Part shown: piece by piece, positions 1-11,868 of the stretch
Layout: each line of letters starts with the position of its first letter
Position numbering within the stretch: the first letter of the stretch is position 1
Source: Nemophila menziesii
Taxonomy: Eukaryota; Streptophyta; Magnoliopsida; Boraginales; Hydrophyllaceae
DNA length: 64,000 nt
Reading direction: 5' to 3'
Assembly (NCBI GenBank): GCA_029959085.1
Contig: JARWIR010000027.1
Span: 4,092,001 to 4,156,000 of the forward strand
Made by a program: the position numbers and the translations under genes
The notes under the pieces: model-generated
Databases searched by the model: none
Told to the model about the DNA's origin: nothing
Seen by the model: the letters and a program-made list of their open reading frames with translations, nothing else

Positions 1-3000
1 ACCGTCTTCAAATACTTATTAACGAAATGAGTACCTCCATCGCTAATAATTACCCTTGGAGTGCCATGTCTAGTGAAAATATGCGATTTCAAGAACTTAA
101 TCACCACTCGTGAATCATTAGTTGGCAAAGCCACAGCTTCTACCCACTTAGACACGTAATCAACAGCTAACAAGATGTAGAGGTTACCATTTTAAGGAAC
201 GAACGGACCCATAAAATCTATACCCCAAACATCGAATATTTCAACTTCTAACACATTGTTACGTGGCATCTCATCCCTCTTGGATATGTTTCCGGTAAAT
301 TGACATCTAGCACATCTTTTCGTATATTCATGACAATCTTTTATAATAGGGGGCCAATAGAAACCAGATTGTAATACCTTAGCAGCAGTTCGATCTCCTT
401 TGAAATGTCCACCATAAGGTGAATCGTGACACCCAGCTATAATCGCCTCAATGTCTTCCTTGGCTACACATCTTCTTACCATTTGATCAGCACATTGTAG
501 AGGAAAGGATCTTCCCAAAAGAATTGTCTTGCACGGTGAGCTAATCTTTTTCTTTCTTGATAAGTTGATCCTTCAGGAAAGGAACCACTCACCACTAAGT
601 TTGCAATATCCGCATACCAAGGAGCTTCATAATCACGAACAACAAATAAACTCTCATCAGGAAATTCTTCTCTAACTGCTTTAGTACCACTATTCATCTC
701 TGAACCTTCTAACCGCGATAGATGATCCGCAACCTGATTCTCACACCCTTTTCTATCCTTGATCTCTAAATCAAACTCTTGAAGCAATAAAACCAATCTG
801 ATTAACCTCGGTTTAGCATCCTTCTTCTCCATAAGATATTGAATCGCTGAATGATCTGTATAAACAATAACTTTCGCTCCAAGAAGATAAGAGCGAAATT
901 TATCGAATGAATACACAACCGCTAGCAACTCTTTTTCTGTAACTGTATAATTCACTTGGGCACCATTAAAAGTTTTACTAACATAATAAAGCGAATGAAA
1001 AACTTTCTCTTTTTGTTGTCCTAATACCGCACCCATACACAAATCACTTGCATCACACATAACTTCAAACGGTAAACTCCAATCTGGAGGTAATACTATA
1101 GGAGCAGTAATAAGCTTTTCCTTGATTGCTTTGAAGGCCGCTAAACAAGCTTCATCAAAAAGGAATTTGGAGTCCTTTTAAAGTAAGTTGCATAACGGTT
1201 TAGCAATCTTAGAAAAGTCTTTGATAAATCGCCTATAAAAGCCAGCATGGCCAAGAAAACTTCTTACCCCTTTAACAGAAACAGGAGGGGGAAGAGTTTT
1301 AATTACCTCTATCTTCGCTCTATCGACCTCTAATCCAGCACTCGAAACCTTGTGACGCAGAACAATACCTTCTCGAACCATGAAATGACACTTCTCCCAG
1401 TTTAAAACCAAATCTGTTTCTTTGCATCTGATTAACACTTTCTCCAAATTATCTAAACATTTATCAAAATCATCGCCAAATACAGAGAAATCATCCATAA
1501 ACTCTTCAAGAAAGTTATCGATCATATCCCAGAAGATAGCCATCATGCATCTTTGAAAAGTAGCAGGAGCATTACACAACCCAAATGGCATTCTACGATA
1601 TACAAAAGTACCAAATGGGCATGTAAAGGTAGTCTTATGTTGATCTTCTGGAGCCACGTAAATCTGATTATACCCAGAATAACCATCCAAGAAGCAAAAG
1701 TACTCTCTTCCGGCTAATTTGTCTAACATTTGATCAATGAAGGGCAAAGGGAAATGATCTTTTCTGGTGGCTTTGTTCAGCTTTCTGTAATCCATGCAAA
1801 CTCTCCATCCAACTACCGTTCTTGAAGGAATTGCTTCATTTTTATCATTAAGAACTGTTGTCATTCCTCCTTTCTTCGGTACACACTGAACTGGGCTCAC
1901 CCATTCACTACTCGAAATGGGATAAATAATCCCCGCATCTAAAAGCTTGATCACCTCTTTCTTCACTACATCCTTCATAGCGGGCATTAATCTTCTTTGA
2001 CCTTCAACTGAGCGTGCGTTAACATCTTCAAGTATGATTTTGTGTTGACAATAGGATGGACTAATGCCTTTGATGTCAGCAATTGTCCAACCTATTGCTT
2101 CTTTGTTGGCTCTTAACACACGCAACAATTTATCTTCTTGAGGACCTGTTAAATTAGTTGAAACAATAACAGGTAGAGTTTCATTAGTACCTAAATATGC
2201 ATACCTCAAGTGTGTTGGCAATGGTTTTTCTTCCAATTCCGGAGGAGATTCAATTGAAGGCTTCTTTTTAGGAATAATCTCCCCCGGTTCTCTCACAGGT
2301 TCATAGGCAAGACGCCTATACTTCGGATTTTCAGAATTGAGAGCTGCCACTGTTTCTGTAAGCTCTTCCATCATCTCAGGTGAATCTAATGTCAAAGCAG
2401 TCTGCAAGATATCATCAAAATTTAAACAATTAAATACCTCTTGCGATGCTTGCTCTACTACATCCATTCTGAAGCAATATTCCTGAGAATCTGGGAATTT
2501 CATAGCTCTAAATACATTGAATTTCACTTCCTCGTCTTGTATCCTCATCGTTAATTCGCCATTCTCTACATCGATTAATGTACGTCCTGTAGCTAGGAAT
2601 GGTCTACCCAAAATAATGGGGACATTTCTATCTGCATCGTACTCAAGTATTACGAAATCAACAGGAAATATAACTGTACCTGCCTTAACAAGGACATCTT
2701 CAATGCGGCCTTCAGGATGTGCAAGAGACCTGTCCGCCATTTGCAAGACCATAGAAGTGGGTCTTGCGTCTCCAATTTTAAGCTTATCAAAGATTGACTT
2801 GGGCATCAAATTGATGCTTGCCCCCAAATCACACAGCGCTTTTCCTTTCCATTCTTCTCCAATTGATATCGGAATCGTGAAACTCCCCGGATCAACTAAC
2901 TTTGGAGGTAATTTACTCTGACAAATCGCGCTACACTCTTTAGGAAGGCCAATCATCTCATTATCACAATAAGGCTTTTTGTTAGTGAGGGCCCTCTTCA

Positions 3001-3275
3001 AAAAACTTTGTATACTTAGGAATATCTCGAATAGCCTCTAGTAACGGAATATTAATACTTAGACCCTTCTCTCTATTAAAGAATTTCTGAAAATCACCCA
3101 AATCACCCTTTTTCTGAACTCGAGATGGAAACGGTGGTGGAGGGCGATTGATCACAATATCATCTTTCTTTTTCGGAACTTCTCTTGGTCTTTCTATTTC
3201 TTCAACCTCACTATCTTTTTCATTCTCTTTCTCACCTACTTCCTTTTCTTTTCTTGGAACTTCTTTCTCTTTCAT
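1..3275 (-). pseudogene. A1 pol: protease, reverse transcriptase, RNase H, start of integrase (broken)
   Basis: The domains follow the Ty3/gypsy order. A retropepsin-like protease has DLGAS near 2830. The reverse transcriptase has the catalytic FMDD motif (a YxDD variant) near 1495. The RNase H contains CDASD near 1055 and YTDHSAI near 860. The integrase has an HHCC zinc module at about 300-480 and the first core aspartate in GIDFMGPF near 215. There is a frameshift near 2990 (an A-run). An in-frame stop lies near 1178 between RT and RNase H. A second frameshift is near 480 before the zinc module, and a stop near 192 follows the first integrase motif. The enzyme would copy element RNA into cDNA in the cytoplasmic particle and integrate it. 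This copy cannot make the full polyprotein without suppression. The family is certain; the frame breaks are inferred by comparison with A2 and C. Confidence 0.92.
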
Positions 3276-4885
3276 AACGGGAAAAGGAGGTGGGGGAAGG
3301 TTCTTACCACTTCGTAATGTAACGGCTTTGCAATCTTCACGTTGTATTGGATTCTCAGTATCGCTAGGAACTTCATGTTTGCTTCAGATGCATTTTGACG
3401 CTCCATAGCTTGTGTTTGAAGAGCAATTAAACTTTCAACTGTTTTCTGAAGGGTAACTACTCCTTCTTGTGGATGGGCAGGTAAGGCTTTCTGGTTCAAA
3501 TTTTCATCATAAGTATTCTGAGGAGCTTGTCTTTGTACATAATTACCCTGATTCTGTCCTCCTTGATAATTGTTGTGTGGTCTTGGATTGTAGTTGTTAC
3601 CTTGGGGACGCGGCTGATACGCATATGTAGGATTGGATGCCCCATTAGGATTTGAGTATTGAAACCCAGGATGGTTTCTGTTAGGCTGATATCCATTACC
3701 ACTTGAATTAAAGTTACCTCTATTGGACATAAACATCACGGACTCTTGGTTATTCGGACAATTTTCCTCATCATGATCATCTACCCTGCAAATCGAACAC
3801 ATATAAACCTCTTGTGCAGCATGCACATCTACCTTTTTACCCGAAAATCCTTCTTTTTCAGCTAAAGTAAGCTGCTTCAATTGTTGCTCTATAGTATTCT
3901 AAATCTTATTCTCAAGCGTAGCAAATTTTTCTTCCATATCAACATTATTCACTCCTTTAATCGGTGTTCTTACTGAATTCCACCCAACTTCGTTCTTGAC
4001 TGTTCTCTCTAAAATGATTTTAGCATGAGTGGGTTGAACTTGAAGAAAACCCCCACCACATAACGTATCCAATTTCTCTCTTGAATTCCCATCAAGGCCT
4101 CTGTAAAAGATTTTTAGCTGTTGTTGTTCTGAAAAGCCATGAGTGGGAACTCTACGTAAACACATCTGGAATCTTGTCCAACTCTTACCCACGGTTTCAT
4201 CATATTCTTGACGGAAATGCGTCAATTCTAATTCAGCATCTTATCTCATGTTACTTGGGTAATACCTGTCAAAGAAAGCCGTCTCTAATTGGTTCCAGTT
4301 GGTTATCTTCGTAGGATCTTGTGTATCGTGCCATTCACTCGCTCCATCAATAATAAAAAATTTAAACGCAGCAAAATACACCTGTTCTCTTGAAACTCCT
4401 TGTGTGATGTAAGAATCACATATCTGCTTAAACTTCTGTACTGCTCTAAGAGGATCTTCTGATGGTCTACCACGAAAATTCCCAAAATTTTGGAATTGAG
4501 CTAACATACCCGAATCGGGACGGAATCGCGGAACATCAATATCTGGAGCACCTACTCCTATAGCAGGAGCACGGAATGGAACTTCTGGTGGGCCATTAGT
4601 AAACCACGAATCTTGATTCATCACTATTTGAACTTGAGGATTAGGATTCAATGGTGGAACTGGAGGAATAAGGCCTGGAGCCAAAGGTTGGCCATTTGCA
4701 CCTAGTTGACCTGGTTGATTATTTTGTTGATCTTGAAGATTTATCTCTTCCATTCTGTTACTTAATTCTTCTACCTCTAAAGCTTCTCGTTCTCTTCTTC
4801 TCTTGTTAGCAAGTCTGATCAACGATTCTGGATTACTAAGGATCGGAGGTGTTGGCTCTAGATCCTTGAATATCCTTCTTCGCAT
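3272..4885 (-). pseudogene. A1 gag (capsid and CCHC nucleocapsid), with two in-frame stops and a frameshift
   Basis: The start at 4885 opens with MRRRIFKDLEP, the same start as A2 gag at 32542, and lies about 110 bp downstream of the PBS. The capsid region (about 4240-4560) resembles the plant retrotransposon gag domain (PF03732 type). It carries the typical ASEWHD and FFDRYYP motifs. A zinc knuckle of the form C-X2-C-X4-H-X4-C lies near 3770-3810. It is followed by an Asn/Gly/Gln-rich tract that probably binds RNA. In-frame stops interrupt it near 4242 (Leu codon to TAA, judged from A2) and near 3900 (Gln to stop). The frame shifts near 3380 before the Pro-rich and Lys/Glu-rich linker leading into protease. 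The product would assemble the virus-like particle. It is a pseudogene. Confidence 0.9.
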
Positions 4886-4994
4886 ACACCAAACCTAAAA
4901 ACCTGAAAAAACTAACAAACAAAAAGCGTAAAACTGATAAAATAAAATAAATGCACTATCACTAAAGGATAAACACCGTGGTCACACGCTACCG

Positions 4995-5012
4995 TCCCCG
5001 GCAGCGGCGCCA
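4995..5012 (-). other. A1 primer binding site (tRNA-Asp type)
   Basis: The minus strand reads TGGCGCCGCTGCCGGGGA, six bases inside the LTR boundary at 5019. It matches the tRNA-Asp-type PBS known for Athila and related chromoviral-sister elements. Identical placement is seen in A2 and element 2. Confidence 0.88.
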
Positions 5013-5018
5013 AAAACT

Positions 5019-5529
5019 TGGTGGTCCTTTGTGTGTTCTAAATAAATGCAATAAATAATCGAACCACAACCGCAAGTGTACGGTTGTCCCAAGTAGTATA
5101 ACTGATAAAACAGATTCGTTCCAAGGACGGGATGGTTGACTACAATGCTTATCTATTAATGATTGATGCACTTATGAAAGCAAATAAAAGTAATATGTTT
5201 GTTTGGTTTTGTATTAATGCTAAAGAAATGAAAGACAATTATTAAAATGCAAATAAAAGCTAAGACGCAAGTAAAATGATGTAAAACGCAATATGAGAAG
5301 TAGCACTTGAGAACGCAAGGATCCTCCCAATCTTATTTCATAACTTATGTTGTTTAAGGGCTAAATTGGTCAATTACAATGGTCGGGATTCTAAATTCCC
5401 TATACCCCCGTCAGGGTGGACTATAAGGCGATCCTAGAGTGTCACTAGTCCCGTCAGGGTAAATATGATCCACCTTTGGATGTTTAAGTTTTATTACCTC
5501 ATTGGCCCTAGGATTAGCTAAGTTCGTCA
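5019..5529 (-). repeat. A1 5' LTR, PBS-proximal part
   Basis: It begins TGGTGGTCC beside the PBS (LTR end on the minus strand). The sequence matches the A2 LTR in reverse complement, including repeats of CCGTCAGGGT. It is cut at 5529 by element D, whose duplication CGTCA is 5525-5529. Confidence 0.92.
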
Positions 5530-6935
5530 TGAAAGTCCTAGAGGGGGGGTGAATAGGATTACTAATAAGATTAATGCCTAATTAAAAATCTTTTGGAAAA
5601 TTATAAGTTTAAGAAAGAAACTTCTAAGTCAACTAATATATCAAACTCTTAAGGGATCATACAATGGATAAGCTATGAGGTTTGATATATAAGTGATACA
5701 AGTAAAACGAGTTTCTAATCTCTTACTACTCTAGATGACAATATGTTAGATAAACTAGATAATCAATATCACAATATTCATACTAGCATATTATCAAACA
5801 TATAAAGTGCGGAAAGTAAATAGAGTAGGGATAGAAAGATACACACGATTTATAGTGGTTCGGTTTCCCTACATCCACTACCTAAGGAAGCCTCCTTAGG
5901 ATTTCAAGCTTTTCACTAAGCTCCCGTGTCTCTCTTAACCGGGTCGAGAACACAATAACCCTTACAACCTCTTCGATAACACGAAGGACAACCTCTTCGA
6001 AACCACGAAGGAAACTCTTGTGTAATCATAACACAAGGACACCGAGTATACTCCCGATACTCAAATTCTCTCTTAACCTATCTATTACAAGAACTAGAAT
6101 TAAGAGGATAAATACAAAGTGTTTAAAGGGTGAAACAACTTTGCTAATGAACTCCTAAAGAGATGATATAACTATAAGCTTAAAACTTCTCTTGAGTAGA
6201 TAATAACTTTGAAGCTTCTTGGATTAACTCCTTAATTGAGTGGATACAACAATGTATAGCTCTTGACACCTTCTTGGATGATAACAATTAAGCCCCTAAG
6301 TGTATATGGGTTGAAGGTGTTATTGTAGCCTTGAAAGAACTTCAATTTATAGCTGCAAAATGCTCCCAACGGTCATAAGACTTGTCTCCAACGGATTTAT
6401 TAATATCCCCAACGGATCTATTCCTTTTGTCTTCATTTTGCTGCAGGAAACCCTAATCTGCGGTGCACCGCGGGGTTGGTGAGGTGCACCGCGCCAAGCT
6501 TGCTAAATTCACTTGCTCTCTGACGGGCTAGCCCCCTGGTCCGTGCCCTGGTCCGCACATCTGCGGTGTACCATGCCCATAGTGCGGTGTACCGCACCAA
6601 AGGTCTAAAACACCTTTTAATGAGTATATCTTTCACTACGATGCTCGGATCAGAAAACCTTCTTCACGAGAATTGTTGGAAACATCATTCTAAGAAACTC
6701 TGTAGTTGATCACTAAAGCTAATTCTCAATGTACACAAAGATAAGGTTAAAAGTATTTGTATGAGAATTAGTTTCATAAGATATAACAATAAAGCTTTGA
6801 TCTAAATGATAAAGATGTGCTTTTTGATGAATTAGAGTGCAAGATAGAATATGTATAACAAGAGTAATTAGCACACTAAACACAAGAGGATTTGTCACAT
6901 TAAAACAACCTATTAAGGGAGGCTATATGCCAACA
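5530..6935 (-). repeat. D 3' LTR
   Basis: It matches 9404-10816 with few differences, mainly in the G-run length near 5553 and scattered substitutions. It contains GC-rich palindromes GCGGTGCACCGC (6460-6471), GGTGCACC (6483-6490) and TGCGGTGTACCGCA (6583-6596). Confidence 0.95.
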
Positions 6936-6949
6936 ATCTCCCCCTTTTT
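6936..6949 (-). other. D polypurine tract
   Basis: The minus strand reads AAAAAGGGGGAGAT directly before the 3' LTR, the expected primer for plus-strand synthesis. Confidence 0.85.
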
Positions 6950-9388
6950 GATGATGACAAATCCTTCACTAAAACACCTTAGGAAAGATATGAAAGTTTA
7001 AGCTCTAATGCAATTAAGCTCCCCCTCACAATAAGCATTTAAGTGAAAATGAATATAAGATATGAAATGCATTTGTGAGTATTAAAAAGTGCAATTTTGA
7101 AAGTTTTAGTGCACATATTTCTCCCCCTTTGTCTTCATCAAAAAGACGGGATAATAAAATAATATCAAACAACTAAACATAGAAGAGCAAGAACTCAAGT
7201 GAATAGATTTTAAACAATGATAAAAGGAGTCCAAGAGTTTAAAGCAATTAAAACATTTTAACAAAATGAAATGCACAAGGATTAGTAAAGCATGAATCAA
7301 TATGAAATAATCAGATAAGGGATAGAGACATTTTACCAACTTCTTGATTGAAAGGTTTTCATCTTTATAAGCTTTCTAACAACACAAACGATTAGTGCAA
7401 TTATAAGATAAACGAGTAGTGCAAACGATTAACCAAGCATTTGAGTTTTTAAAGATAATTTAAGAAAAACTCCCCCTCACAAAATGCATAGAGTGTTTGT
7501 TTCAATTTTGAAAAGTTTGACCAAATAATTTTTCCCTTTTTTACCAATAAGAAAATTTGAACCGATTTTAAGAAATCAAGGGGTAAAATTTAATCTTTGA
7601 AAAGTATAGGGGTCAATATGCATTTTTCAAAAGATTTAGGGACTAAATGCAATTTTGAAAAACTTTAAGGACCTAAGTATAACTTTCTCAAGACAATAGG
7701 GACCTAGGTGTAATTTTCAAGCATAAGAAAGCTAAATGCAACTATAGGGACCTGAAATCAATATTTTCCAACCTATAGGGACCACAATGCAAAATAAAAC
7801 AAGATCAAGGATAAATGATGCAATAGTACCTATATCATCAAGGAAAGAGTTAGCAACATCAACACAACAATATAAAATCCGAAGCATATAATTAAAACAT
7901 CTAAACATCAAATATCCGAAATTAAAACATAGCATACTAAACCAATTATCCAAATCATACCAAATATAGCAATAAAATCCTAAATATCCAAAACATGGAT
8001 CCAGGCAAAACCCTATTCCGCGGTGTACCGCGATTACTGTGCGGTGTACCGCACTGTAGAATATGGTTGCGAATAAACTGGGCGAAAGATAAAGAAAAAT
8101 AACAAAGACAGAAACCCTGGATCGCGGTGTACCGCAGAGTGGTCCGGTGCACCGCAAAAACGTTCGGCGAAGTGAACAAGAAGGAATTTTTTTGGTTCTT
8201 TTAAAAACACCCGAAACACATTTGAAACTTCCCCAAAAGATTCGGAATGGTATAAAACTTATAAGATAATTTTTGTTTTGAAAAGAAACACAAAGTAAAA
8301 ACCGAAAACACATAAAACAGTTTATTTCACAAATACCCCTATATTTTCTAAAAAATACGAAAAGACCCAAAATCAAAGTTAAGCAATTTTAAGTATGAAA
8401 AGGTCAAGTCATACAAGATATTTGCACAATAGGGAATAAACCACATAAGCACATAATGAAGCACAACATATAGATAGTAAGGCTAAACAAATTTATGCAA
8501 ATGAGTTAATGACCAATAATGGATTAATTTCCCATAATTCTATGCATAAAAACATTTTTGAAATGCTATGAGATTTTAAACAATTATCGGAAAAATATTT
8601 TGAAAAGCAATTTCTTTAAAAACTCACCCTTACTAAAAGATATATGAAAATGCAAATTTGTGTTCAAAGATAAATTGAGATTTGAAAGTGAAAACTAGTA
8701 TCTTTGATCTTTCTTCCCTTTTTGTCAACGATGAAAAGAATCAATAGGCACTTTTGAAAGATATAAAAATTTGTAAGAATAAAAAGTGCAATTTTATAAT
8801 CGTTGAGGGACTAAAAAGCAATTTCACAAAGTAGGGACTAAAAATGCAATTTTTCAAAAATATGAACTAAAATGGCAAATTTTACAAGTGAAAGATTATG
8901 AAGTCCAAACTATGACACTTTGGAGAATTTAATAACTATGAGAGGTCAAAGTGCAATTTTAAAAATTTTGGGGACTAAAATGCAATAACCAAAATTCTAA
9001 GAGCAAAAGTGCAAAAACATCATTCATGAGAATTAGATGCAATAACACTAATAACATTAAAACAATGATTAGTATCACAAGATAATATCCAAAGATAAAA
9101 CATGAAAACAACAAACACAACTAATCAAATCAAAACCGAATCATAAACATAAACATAAGCCATAAGGAGGAACGCAAAATTATATACGAGATAAAGAAAA
9201 GAAATCACCGGATTTTCCTTTTTCGAGATTTGAGTGTTCTTTCGTATATTAATTCTTCCATTTGTTTCCTCCAAGCGAAGTAACGATCACCTACAAGAAA
9301 ATGGAGGTTGTGTAGAAAACAACTCTTCCAAAAGATTAAATTCCAAATCGTTTACTCTACTAACGGTTAAGCTATTCACGTAGAGTTA
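6950..9388 (-). other. D internal region, non-coding
   Basis: No frame resembles gag or pol. The longest frame (about 7732-8376) is a by-product of AT-rich DNA and palindromes. Two stretches (about 7560-7800 and 8790-9010) are quasi-tandem variants of an AGGGACTAAATGCAATTTT phrase with roughly 30-bp spacing. A palindrome cluster at 8019-8154 contains CGCGGTGTACCGCG (8019-8032), TGCGGTGTACCGCA (8040-8053), GCGGTGTACCGC (8124-8135) and CGGTGCACCG (8145-8154). Confidence 0.8.
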
Positions 9389-9401
9389 GGCTCTAATACC
9401 A
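9389..9401 (-). other. D primer binding site (initiator tRNA-Met type)
   Basis: The minus strand reads TGGTATTAGAGCC, one mismatch from the common plant initiator-Met PBS, two bases from the LTR boundary at 9404. Confidence 0.82.
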
Positions 9402-9403
9402 AT

Positions 9404-10816
9404 TGAAAGTCCTAGAGGGGGGGGGGGGTGAATAGGATTACTAATAAGATTAATGCCTAATTAAAAATCTTTTGGACAATTATATGTTTTAGAGAAAGAA
9501 ACTTCTAAGTCAACTAATATATCAAACTCCTAAGGGATCATATAATGGATAAGCTAAGAGGTTCGATATATAAGTGATACAAGTAAAACGAGTTTCTAAT
9601 CTCTTACTACTCTAGATGACAATATGTTAGATAAACTAGATAATCAATATCACAATATTCATACTAGCATATTATCAAACATATAAAGTGCGGAAAGTAA
9701 ATAGAGTAGGGATAGAAAGATACACACGATTTATAGTGGTTCGGTTTCCCTACATCCACTACCTAAGGAAGCCTCCTTAGGATTTCAAGCTTTTCACTAA
9801 GCTCCCGTGTCTCTCTTAACCGGGTCGAGAACACAATAACCCTTACAACCTCTTCGATAACACGAAGGACAACCTCTTCGAAACCACGAAGGAAACTCTT
9901 GTGTAATCACAACACAAGGACACCGAGTATACTCCCGATACTCAAATTCTCTCTTAACCTATCTATTACAAGAACTAGAATTAAGAGGATAAATACAAAG
10001 TGTTTAAAGGGTGAAACAACTTTGCTAATGAACTCCTAAAGAGATGATATAACTATAAGCTTAAAACTTCTCTTGAGTAGATAATAACTTTGAAGCTTCT
10101 TGGATTAACTCCTTAATTGAGTGGATACAACAATGTATAGCTCTTGACACCTTCTTGGATGATAACAATTAAGCCCCTAAGTGTATATGGGTTGAAGGTG
10201 TTATTGTAGCCTTGAAAGACCTTCAATTTATAGCTGCAAAATGCTCCCAACGGTCATAAGACTTGTCTCCAACGGATTTATTAATATCCCCAACGGATCT
10301 ATTCCTTTTGTCTTCATTTTGCTGCAGGAAACCCTAATCTGCGGTGCACCGCGGGGTTGGTGAGGTGCACCGCGCCAAGCTTGCTAAATTCACTTGCTCT
10401 CTGACGGGCTAGCCCCCTAGTCCGTGCCCTGGTCTGCACATCTGCGGTGTACCGTGCCCATAGTGCGGTGTACCGCACCAAAGGTCTAAAACACCTTTTA
10501 ATGAGTATATCTTTCACTACGATGCTCGGATCAGAAAACCTTCTTCACGAGAATTGTTGGAAACATCATTTTAAGAAACTTTGTAGTTGATCACTAAAGC
10601 TAATTCTCAATGTACACAAATATAAGGTTAAAAGTATTTGTATGAGAATTAGTTTCATAAGATATAACAATAAAGCTTTGATCTAAATGATAAAGATGTG
10701 CTTTTTGATGAATTAGAGTGCAAGATAGAATATGTATAACAAGAGTAATTAGCACACTAAACACAAGAGGATTTGTCACATTAAAACAACCTATTAAGGG
10801 AGGCTATATGCCAACA
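9404..10816 (-). repeat. D 5' LTR
   Basis: Direct repeat of 5530-6935, with the same terminal bases and the same palindromes (10341-10352 and 10464-10475). It ends next to duplication CGTCA at 10817-10821. Confidence 0.95.
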
Positions 10817-10821
10817 CGTCA

Positions 10822-11868
10822 GAATCAATAGCTTCTATCCTAGATTGAATAAATAGTTCTGTATCTAAACCCTCCGTCAGGATGATCCAATCGCCACTAA
10901 TTGGAATAGCCTAAATACTAACACCTGTTCCTAGTTCATGACGCTAAAAACAGTAAATATTCTCAATTTATCGAAAAGAGTAAAAGCCCCAATCTAGTTT
11001 AATTTAACAGAAACCCAAATTCAACATTCGTTATTCAATACGATTGGGATTCACCCATTAATTGTTCTCAAGCACTATGAAAAGCTTAGCTCATATTAAA
11101 AAGAAAAACTAAATTAAATGTAAAGGAATTCATATTGATTACAAAATTAAAAGATAAAAGAACCTAATTTCTGGAATAGGAATGACTACGAACGGAGATA
11201 TAGACCCTCTCCAGCTCTTGTAGCTTCTTCTTTCTTCCTTCTGTTGCTTCTCTCTGGTGTTTTAATCTTGCAGAATGTGAATTGTATGAAAAATAGAAGT
11301 CCAGACCTCCTTTTATAAGTGCAAATTCGGACTTGGACCTAGGCTTTTAATTAAATGAAATATAAAAGGCCCAAGTCCACTAACTTAGCCCAAAATCCCG
11401 TAACTGCTGATATGCCTTCACTAAAACGGCTTTTCCCGACTCGTTATGACTCCGATTGACCTCATTCCAGTTGCTAAAGTTCCGTAACTCGATAAGGAAC
11501 GTTTTCTATTCAAAGGTCAGCGGCTAAATTATCGCTTAAGCACCTCGCATCAGCAATCTATGGCCTGGAAAATGGATTTTCAGCTCTAAAAATAATATTT
11601 TCGGGATTTATCTTCAAGTCTTGACTCTATCTCTTGATCTTTGACTTTCTCCTTGGATTCCTCTTCTAGCTAACATCTAAAACCTGTAAACTTTACACTA
11701 AAAGTACCAATATTACGCGCAAAAGCTAAATAAATTAAAAATGCTAGAAATAAAAGAGGAAAATCATATTATTGCATATTTAGTCCAAAAGTCTATCAAA
11801 TTGATTAAATAAACACCAAAAATGATGTCTCCCAAGGGTCGAAAATAAGAACAATTAGGGAGACATCA
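10822..11868 (-). repeat. A1 5' LTR, distal part (U3 side)
   Basis: It continues the A1 LTR after D. It ends GGGAGACATCA at 11868, the reverse complement of the TGATGTCTCCC start seen in A2. A TATAAAAGG box lies on the minus strand at 11309-11317. The joined LTR is about 1.56 kb, close to the A2 LTR (1581 and 1575 bp). Confidence 0.92.
11309..11317 (-). promoter_or_regulatory. TATA box of the A1 LTR
   Basis: The minus strand reads TATAAAAGG at the same LTR position as the TATA boxes of the A2 LTRs. It is probably the core of the U3 promoter for the genomic RNA. Confidence 0.65.

Larger units (their letters stand above)
5530..10816 (-). mobile_element. Element D: non-coding copia-type LTR element (LARD-like)
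   Basis: Two nearly identical direct repeats (5530-6935 and 9404-10816) start TGAAAGTCC and end CCAACA. They are flanked by the 5-bp duplication CGTCA (5525-5529 and 10817-10821). On the minus strand an initiator-tRNA-Met-like PBS (9389-9401) follows the LTR, and a purine tract (6936-6949) precedes the other LTR, so the element reads right to left. The purine tract with the neighbouring ATCATCAAAAAGGGGGAG phrase resembles copia SIRE/Tork 3' ends. The 2.47-kb interior has no gag or pol similarity that I can see. It fits a LARD mobilised in trans. LTR similarity and nesting make it the youngest insertion of the left stack. Confidence 0.93.
1..11868 (-). mobile_element. Athila-type Ty3/gypsy retrotransposon A1 (left end outside window)
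   Basis: This minus-strand element reads from its 5' LTR (5019-5529 plus 10822-11868) through the PBS (4995-5012), gag and pol toward position 1. Its integrase core, third ORF and 3' LTR lie outside the window. The LTR ends in TG and CA, and its end at 11868 abuts the gag frame of element B1, so A1 inserted into B1. The target duplication is probably ATATC (11869-11873), but the other copy is off-window. The LTR is interrupted by element D. A1 shares PBS, gag start and LTR sequence with A2 at 30823-43501, so the two are one family. Several in-frame stops and frameshifts make A1 defective. Confidence 0.93.

Noticed and set aside
2517..2921. Plus-strand frame antisense to A1 protease, also seen at 34552-34950 (-) and 27574-27918 (+)
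   Set aside because: It recurs only because the protease coding strand is conserved between copies. It has no start or spacing features of its own.
7732..8376. 214-codon minus-strand frame in the interior of D
   Set aside because: It resembles no known gag or pol domain, runs through the palindrome cluster, and is overlapped by other long frames on the same strand. AT-rich, repeat-driven openness explains it.
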